Below are positions 62,724 to 64,000 of a DNA stretch of 64,000 bases, piece by piece (positions within the stretch are counted from its first letter, which is position 1; each line of letters starts with the position of its first letter). The stretch comes from Pyrinomonadaceae bacterium (GTDB taxonomy: Bacteria > Acidobacteriota > Blastocatellia > Pyrinomonadales > Pyrinomonadaceae), in the NCBI GenBank assembly GCA_026129865.1, contig JAHCHG010000004.1:186001-250000 (forward strand), given 5' to 3'. The notes below the pieces were generated by a model. That model did no database searches. It was given only the letters and a program-made list of their open reading frames with translations, and had not been told where the DNA came from. A program made the position numbers and the translations under genes.

Positions 62724-63227
62724 TCAAGAACGGAGATATCCTATCACGAGCAGTATTCGGTTACTGATATCGATCGCGGATACGGAGATCGCATAGCGCG
62801 AGACTTTTTGAATTTCCTGATCAAACAGTTCGATCTCCGCAAAAAGTCTTTCCATCGCAGCTTTTTTTGAAACCGGTTTTGCCATTTCCTCTACATCGCT
62901 GCTGCCGGACGCTCCGAGATCTTTGCGTAATTTTTTAATCAGCTTCTCCAGGTCTTTGAGTCGTGCAAGTTCGTTCGAAGTCAGTTTCTTATGCTTTGTA
63001 AATGATGTTTTAAGTTCGTCGCAAATATCAGAAGCTTCGCGGGCACGCTCTTTCAGTTCGTCAAATTCCTTTTTTTCGTACTCAATCCGCTGCTTTGCCA
63101 AGGTTTCCAAGATGCTTTGCGGTAACGGTTCCGACCGCTCGCGACCCGACGCAGTCTCTGAAGTGATCTGAGCCTGCGAAAAAACTGCCAATGAAAGGAA
63201 GATGATAATAAAACTAAAGATCTTCAT
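62724..63227 (-). CDS. Secreted coiled-coil protein of unknown function
   Basis: The start chosen is ATG 63227, giving MKIFSFIIIFLSLAVFSQAQ as a signal peptide. An upstream ATG at 63257 overlaps the preceding gene. The mature region (about 20-167) is almost all charged helix (KQRIEYEKKEFDELKERARE, then LARLKDLEKLIKKLRKDLG) with one Cys, and is probably a coiled coil. No domain or catalytic motif was recognised. It lies 16 bases after one exported protein gene and 41 bases before the VWA gene, so a shared role in the envelope is plausible. Confidence 0.72.
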   Translation of the reverse strand: MKIFSFIIIFLSLAVFSQAQITSETASGRERSEPLPQSILETLAKQRIEYEKKEFDELKERAREASDICDELKTSFTKHKKLTSNELARLKDLEKLIKKLRKDLGASGSSDVEEMAKPVSKKAAMERLFAEIELFDQEIQKVSRYAISVSAIDISNRILLVIGYLRS

Positions 63228-63243
63228 AAATAAATACCGGAAT

Positions 63244-63864
63244 TTACGGCTGTTCAACCTTTTGCGATTCGTCCGGCGAGATCCCGGTGATCATTTCCAC
63301 CAGTTTCGACAAAAACATATCCTCCGCCAAACCGGAACTCCGCAAAGTGTTCCATTCCTGAGTCAGTCCGCTGTTGGCGCGACCTTCGATCTTTGCGGTT
63401 ACGTAAACATTATTTTGAATGCCGTCGATCGATTGAACCTCGATCGTAAATGTGTAGCGACCGCGCGTCCAAGCAGTGTCCGAGTTGTCCAACACCGCAT
63501 AACGGTTTAATTCGGTATTTGAGGTAACCGGGCTTTTTGCAAATACATACGGCTGCGATACGATAATTCCGTCGTTCAGCCGCGACGCGGCATCGTCAAC
63601 GATGATCTGGTTCTCGCTCAGAATATTTACGATTGTTTCCACTAAAATATCGCGCCGCGAATTGAGTTTCAGCGGGTTGTCCAACCGTTCCCGAACGCGG
63701 GTTTTGCCGCTGCCCCAATTCCATGAACGAGTTACATCGTTTGTCCGCGCTGTTTTGTTGCCTTCGGTTTTGATCTTTTCCGTCTGCGGGTCGATGCCTT
63801 TTTGTCCGAAACAAAATACGGAAAACAAGAGCATGAATATCAATAAAGAGATCAATTTTTTCAT
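63244..63864 (-). CDS. Secreted protein of unknown function
   Basis: This protein has a signal peptide at about 1-20 (LISLLIFMLLFSVFCFGQ), not a clear lipobox. The mature domain starts with a charged stretch and RSWNWGSGKTRVRERL, then an alpha/beta region (RRDILVETIVNILSENQIIV; GRYTFTIEVQSIDGIQNNVY; KIEGRANSG). That strand and helix order recalls small periplasmic lipoprotein/BamC-like or DUF4136-like domains, but the match is too weak to name. GGAG lies 8 bases before the ATG. It is first of the leftward operon that ends with the VWA protein. Confidence 0.75.
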   Translation of the reverse strand: MKKLISLLIFMLLFSVFCFGQKGIDPQTEKIKTEGNKTARTNDVTRSWNWGSGKTRVRERLDNPLKLNSRRDILVETIVNILSENQIIVDDAASRLNDGIIVSQPYVFAKSPVTSNTELNRYAVLDNSDTAWTRGRYTFTIEVQSIDGIQNNVYVTAKIEGRANSGLTQEWNTLRSSGLAEDMFLSKLVEMITGISPDESQKVEQP

Positions 63865-64000
63865 ATAATTACTCCGCTCCTGCGAGCCGATTCAAATATA
63901 TCGTAAAGAGATTCGAAACTGAAGGTATGATGTGCCGTAAAAATTGCAGGTTGTACCGGGTAAAGATTTACCTGTGTTCGGCTTCCGCGGTCCGCTCGGA

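Overview
The window looks like chromosome of a Gram-negative bacterium of the phylum Acidobacteriota, most likely class Blastocatellia (Pyrinomonadaceae-like). This is an inference from gene content: a secreted von Willebrand A protein of the type named after Acidobacteria, an LPS-export ATPase next to rpoN, a eukaryotic-like Ser/Thr kinase fused to a formylglycine-generating-enzyme-like domain, and many small zinc-ribbon/membrane proteins. No phage, insertion sequence, CRISPR array, rRNA or tRNA was recognised. It is mostly ordinary chromosome with dense genes on both strands.

Layout. 1-7.7 kb: a beta-lactamase-like serine hydrolase and an APC permease; a tandem array of long imperfect palindromes (2694-3049); then a leftward group with ergothioneine genes egtB and egtD, biotin ligase, an acidic unknown protein and type III pantothenate kinase. 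8.1-20.2 kb: leuS, then a five-gene same-strand cluster (zinc-ribbon Ser/Thr kinase with PEGA and FGE-like domains, secreted TPR protein, zinc-ribbon membrane protein, triple-FHA ABC exporter, TlpA-like lipoprotein thioredoxin). 20.2-30.1 kb: an NFACT/RqcH-like protein, an RDD membrane protein, a NYN nuclease-like protein with DUF2203, an rRNA 2'-O-methyltransferase, more zinc-ribbon proteins, a degenerate palindromic repeat patch and a DUF389 membrane protein. 30.2-37.6 kb: glutamate dehydrogenase, DAHP synthase, argS, a sirtuin, larC, folE. 37.7-49 kb: secreted M28 peptidase, metG, a secreted protein of three similar modules, tatD, yajQ, polyprenyl synthase, a putative winged-helix protein, and a secreted LVIVD/FG-GAP propeller protein. 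49-54 kb: acyl-CoA dehydrogenase, GNAT protein, proS, proline dehydrogenase.

54-61.8 kb is the most integrated region: lptB, then rpoN, hpf, hprK, rapZ, a mannose-type EIIA, HPr, arginase and D-Ala-D-Ala ligase, nearly all with gaps below about 90 bases or with overlaps. HPr, HPr kinase and EIIA form a PTS-type regulatory relay, with no sugar permease and no enzyme I in view. The RapZ protein has methionine in place of the Walker A lysine. The last 2.2 kb is a leftward operon of three exported proteins ending with the VWA protein.

The best candidates for something undescribed are the kinase/FHA-exporter cluster, the altered RapZ in its PTS-regulatory operon, and three kinds of palindromic intergenic repeat. 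Starts were reassigned inward in about a dozen genes where a Shine-Dalgarno sequence, overlap or family length favoured it; these choices are explained in each entry.
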